A stretch of 8,751 nucleotides of DNA from Sulfurimonas sp. (lineage in GTDB: Bacteria > Campylobacterota > Campylobacteria > Campylobacterales > Sulfurimonadaceae), in contig JAMORZ010000115.1 in the NCBI GenBank assembly GCA_027063295.1, forward strand, positions 1 through 8,751, read 5' to 3'. The notes below the pieces were generated by a model, which was not told where the DNA came from, did not search any database, and saw only the letters and a program-made list of their open reading frames with translations. The position numbers were made by a program, and so were the translations under genes. Below, in pieces: positions 6,881 to 8,751 of this stretch (position 1 is the first letter of the stretch; every line of letters starts with the position of its first letter).

Positions 6881-8178
6881 TGCAAAAAATATCTTTAAAA
6901 AAGTATCTACTACCACTTATAGCAAGTGTGCAGATTATCTCTGCACAGACATATACACTTGATGAGTTGATTATAGAATCTTTACAAAACTCACCAGATG
7001 TTGCTATCTCTGAGATGCAATACAATGCCTCAGAAAAAAGATACAATGCTGCATTTGCCAACTACCTTCCAAGTATAGATATGCTTGGATCTGCTGGGCT
7101 TATCCACCAAGATGAGACATTGACAACTCCAAAGTCAATCGATGATACACTCCTTTTAGGAAAGCTCTCACTCAAACAACTTGTTTATGACTTTGGAAAA
7201 ACTGGTGGAAGTGTAGATAGTAACAAGTACCAAGTACAAGCAGCACAGATGCAAAATCTTCAAAAGATTTCAGATAAAAAACGTGATGTCAAACAAGCCT
7301 ACTACAATGTACTTAAAGCAAAAGCACTCATCGATGTTCAAAAAGAGAGTGTAAAACTCAATGCAGCTCAACTTTATAGGGCTCGAAAATATTTTGATGC
7401 AGGAATCAGAACAAAAATAGATGTTTCAGATGCAAAAGTACGCCTTATCCAAGCAAAACTCAAACTAAAAAAAGCTCAATATGACCTCAAACTCGCCTAC
7501 ACAGAGCTTGATAAAGTTGTGGGGTTTGAAGATCTTGAAAAACAATACGATGTATTAACCCAAGCATTAGATCTTGCACACCTGTATGGATCACTTAGTT
7601 TGTACCCTTTAGGGCTCAAAGATGCTATCTTGTATGCGTATGAACATCGTCCTGAAGTTCAAAGTACACTTGCACAACTCCAAGCAAGACGCTCTGAGAT
7701 CCATACAGCATCAGCAGAGTATTTCCCTGCACTCTATCTCAATGCTTCTTATACTTACCAACATCTTGATGAGTACACAGAGTATCTTCCTCAAAAGCAA
7801 TGGGATGCTACACTCAATCTAAACTGGAACTTCTATAAAGGTGGTGCTACACAAGCCAACAAAGAGGAAAAAAAGATACAAGCAAGCATCTCTGAGTCTG
7901 AACTCCTCAACACAAAACTACAAATCAAAAAAAACACCACAGATGCCTACTTGACACTCAATCGTTCAAGAGATACAGTAGAGTTAGACCAATCACTTTT
8001 GGAAGTTTCTATGGAGAAGTTTACACAAGCTAGTAAACGTTATGAGCATGGTTTATCAGATTATATAGAGTTACAAGAGGCAAGACAAGGTTATATTGAT
8101 TCAAAAGCAATCTTGATTATAGACTACTATAACTACTACATTGCTTTTGCAAACTTGGACAATGCAATTGGAAAATAA
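6880..8178 (+). CDS. TolC-family outer-membrane efflux channel
   Basis: This 432-residue protein completes the tripartite pump as the outer-membrane and periplasmic exit duct. It has a cleavable Sec signal with likely cleavage after Ala22 (IISA/QTYTLDEL). No lipobox Cys is present, so it is TolC-like rather than a lipidated OprM/CmeC-type channel. The two repeated halves each show the family's long amphipathic helices: the first half has SPDVAISEMQYNASEKRYN and KKRDVKQAYYNVLKAKALI, and the second has HRPEVQSTLAQLQARRSEI and LQIKKNTTDAYLTLNRS. Each half also has a beta-hairpin segment, for example YLNASYTYQH and LNLNWNFYKGGATQANKEE. The ending YYNYYIAFANLDNAIGK is typical of the family. The ATG shares its A with the permease stop codon, and AAGGGAG (6865-6871) sits 8 bases upstream, so both initiation and coupling look efficient. 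Confidence 0.95.
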   Translation: MQKISLKKYLLPLIASVQIISAQTYTLDELIIESLQNSPDVAISEMQYNASEKRYNAAFANYLPSIDMLGSAGLIHQDETLTTPKSIDDTLLLGKLSLKQLVYDFGKTGGSVDSNKYQVQAAQMQNLQKISDKKRDVKQAYYNVLKAKALIDVQKESVKLNAAQLYRARKYFDAGIRTKIDVSDAKVRLIQAKLKLKKAQYDLKLAYTELDKVVGFEDLEKQYDVLTQALDLAHLYGSLSLYPLGLKDAILYAYEHRPEVQSTLAQLQARRSEIHTASAEYFPALYLNASYTYQHLDEYTEYLPQKQWDATLNLNWNFYKGGATQANKEEKKIQASISESELLNTKLQIKKNTTDAYLTLNRSRDTVELDQSLLEVSMEKFTQASKRYEHGLSDYIELQEARQGYIDSKAILIIDYYNYYIAFANLDNAIGK

Positions 8179-8187
8179 GGAACAACT

Positions 8188-8751
8188 ATGACAGAAAAAA
8201 TAGCACCCGTACTGAAAAAAAACCGTATTGAGATCCTCGATGTGATCCGTGGATTTGCCATCTTTGGTATACTCATTGCCAATATTCAATCGTGGAGTGG
8301 ATATAAGTTTATCCCTTTTGAGTACATGGCAACCCTACCCTACTATGATCTAAATGAAACACTGCATTATCTTTTTATGTTTTTTGTAGATACAAAGTTT
8401 TACTCCCTCTTTTCCATCCTTTTTGGCATAGGTTTTTATCTACAGTTTAACAAACACAGAGAAAATCAAGAACCTTTTATGAGTACATATAGAAGAAGAT
8501 TGATGTTTTTAATGCTCTTTGGAGCGATTCACGGCTTTTTTTGGTCTGGTGATATCCTCTTTATCTACGGAGCTGTTGGACTTGTGTTTGTGATGTTTAG
8601 AAATCTCAAACCCAAAACACTGCTAAAGCTGAGTATCTTTTTATACTTCTCATGGCTTATCTATGACACTATCATCGCTTTGTATTTTCCACAGATCCTC
8701 AACTATGAGTACACAGCATACAAAACCTACCCAGATATTGCGCCTGCAGAG
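8188..8751 (+). CDS. YeiB/DUF418-family integral membrane protein (partial, N-terminal 188 residues)
   Basis: The frame is open to the window edge, so only the N-terminal part is seen (exactly 188 codons). Hallmarks of the YeiB/DUF418 family are visible: an opening RIEILDVIRGFAIFGILIAN helix, the FYSLFSILFGIGFYLQF segment, and YRRRLMFLMLFGAIHGFFW followed by GDILFIYGAVGLVFVMFR. Several hydrophobic helices give a polytopic inner-membrane topology. The DUF418 domain itself normally lies further toward the C-terminus, outside this window. Members are sometimes described as putative transporters, but no firm function is established, and I assign none. A strong ribosome-binding site (AAGGA, 8177-8181) overlaps the channel gene's stop codon. 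The 9-base gap puts this gene in the efflux operon. Confidence 0.88.
   Translation, partial: MTEKIAPVLKKNRIEILDVIRGFAIFGILIANIQSWSGYKFIPFEYMATLPYYDLNETLHYLFMFFVDTKFYSLFSILFGIGFYLQFNKHRENQEPFMSTYRRRLMFLMLFGAIHGFFWSGDILFIYGAVGLVFVMFRNLKPKTLLKLSIFLYFSWLIYDTIIALYFPQILNYEYTAYKTYPDIAPAE

Overview
The window looks like a chromosomal segment of a Campylobacterota bacterium, probably a free-living Sulfurimonas/Sulfurovum-type relative. This rests on moderately low GC, Lys- and Ile-rich proteins, extended TGnTATAAT -10 boxes without a clear -35, and the style of the HAE-1 efflux pump and YeiB-type proteins. The genus is an inference, because nothing here is a definitive taxonomic marker.

Layout. Bases 1-952 (minus strand) hold the first ~317 codons of hemL (glutamate-1-semialdehyde 2,1-aminomutase), cut by the window edge. 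A ~100-bp divergent promoter region (953-1050) separates it from a plus-strand TonB/TolA-like envelope protein with a GTG start (1051-1914). An AT-rich islet follows (about 1950-2455). It carries a type II toxin-antitoxin locus: an apparently intact RelE/ParE-superfamily toxin (2168-2452) preceded by an antitoxin whose reading frame looks broken (2054-2190). From 2558 to the right edge runs a tightly spaced operon: RND periplasmic adaptor lipoprotein (2558-3730), HAE-1 inner-membrane RND permease (3734-6880), TolC-like outer-membrane channel (6880-8178), and a truncated YeiB/DUF418-family membrane protein (from 8188).

How the genes work together. The adaptor, permease and channel form a complete tripartite proton-driven efflux pump of the AcrAB-TolC/CmeABC type. 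Gaps of 3 bp, -1 bp (TAATG) and 9 bp point to one transcript that also includes the YeiB-like gene. No transcriptional regulator gene lies next to the pump in this window. hemL belongs to the C5 tetrapyrrole pathway. The TonB-like protein has no exbB/exbD partner here.

Overall this is mostly ordinary, well-conserved gene content. I did not find a convincing undescribed system. The most unusual spot is the AT-rich toxin-antitoxin islet with the apparently disrupted antitoxin.
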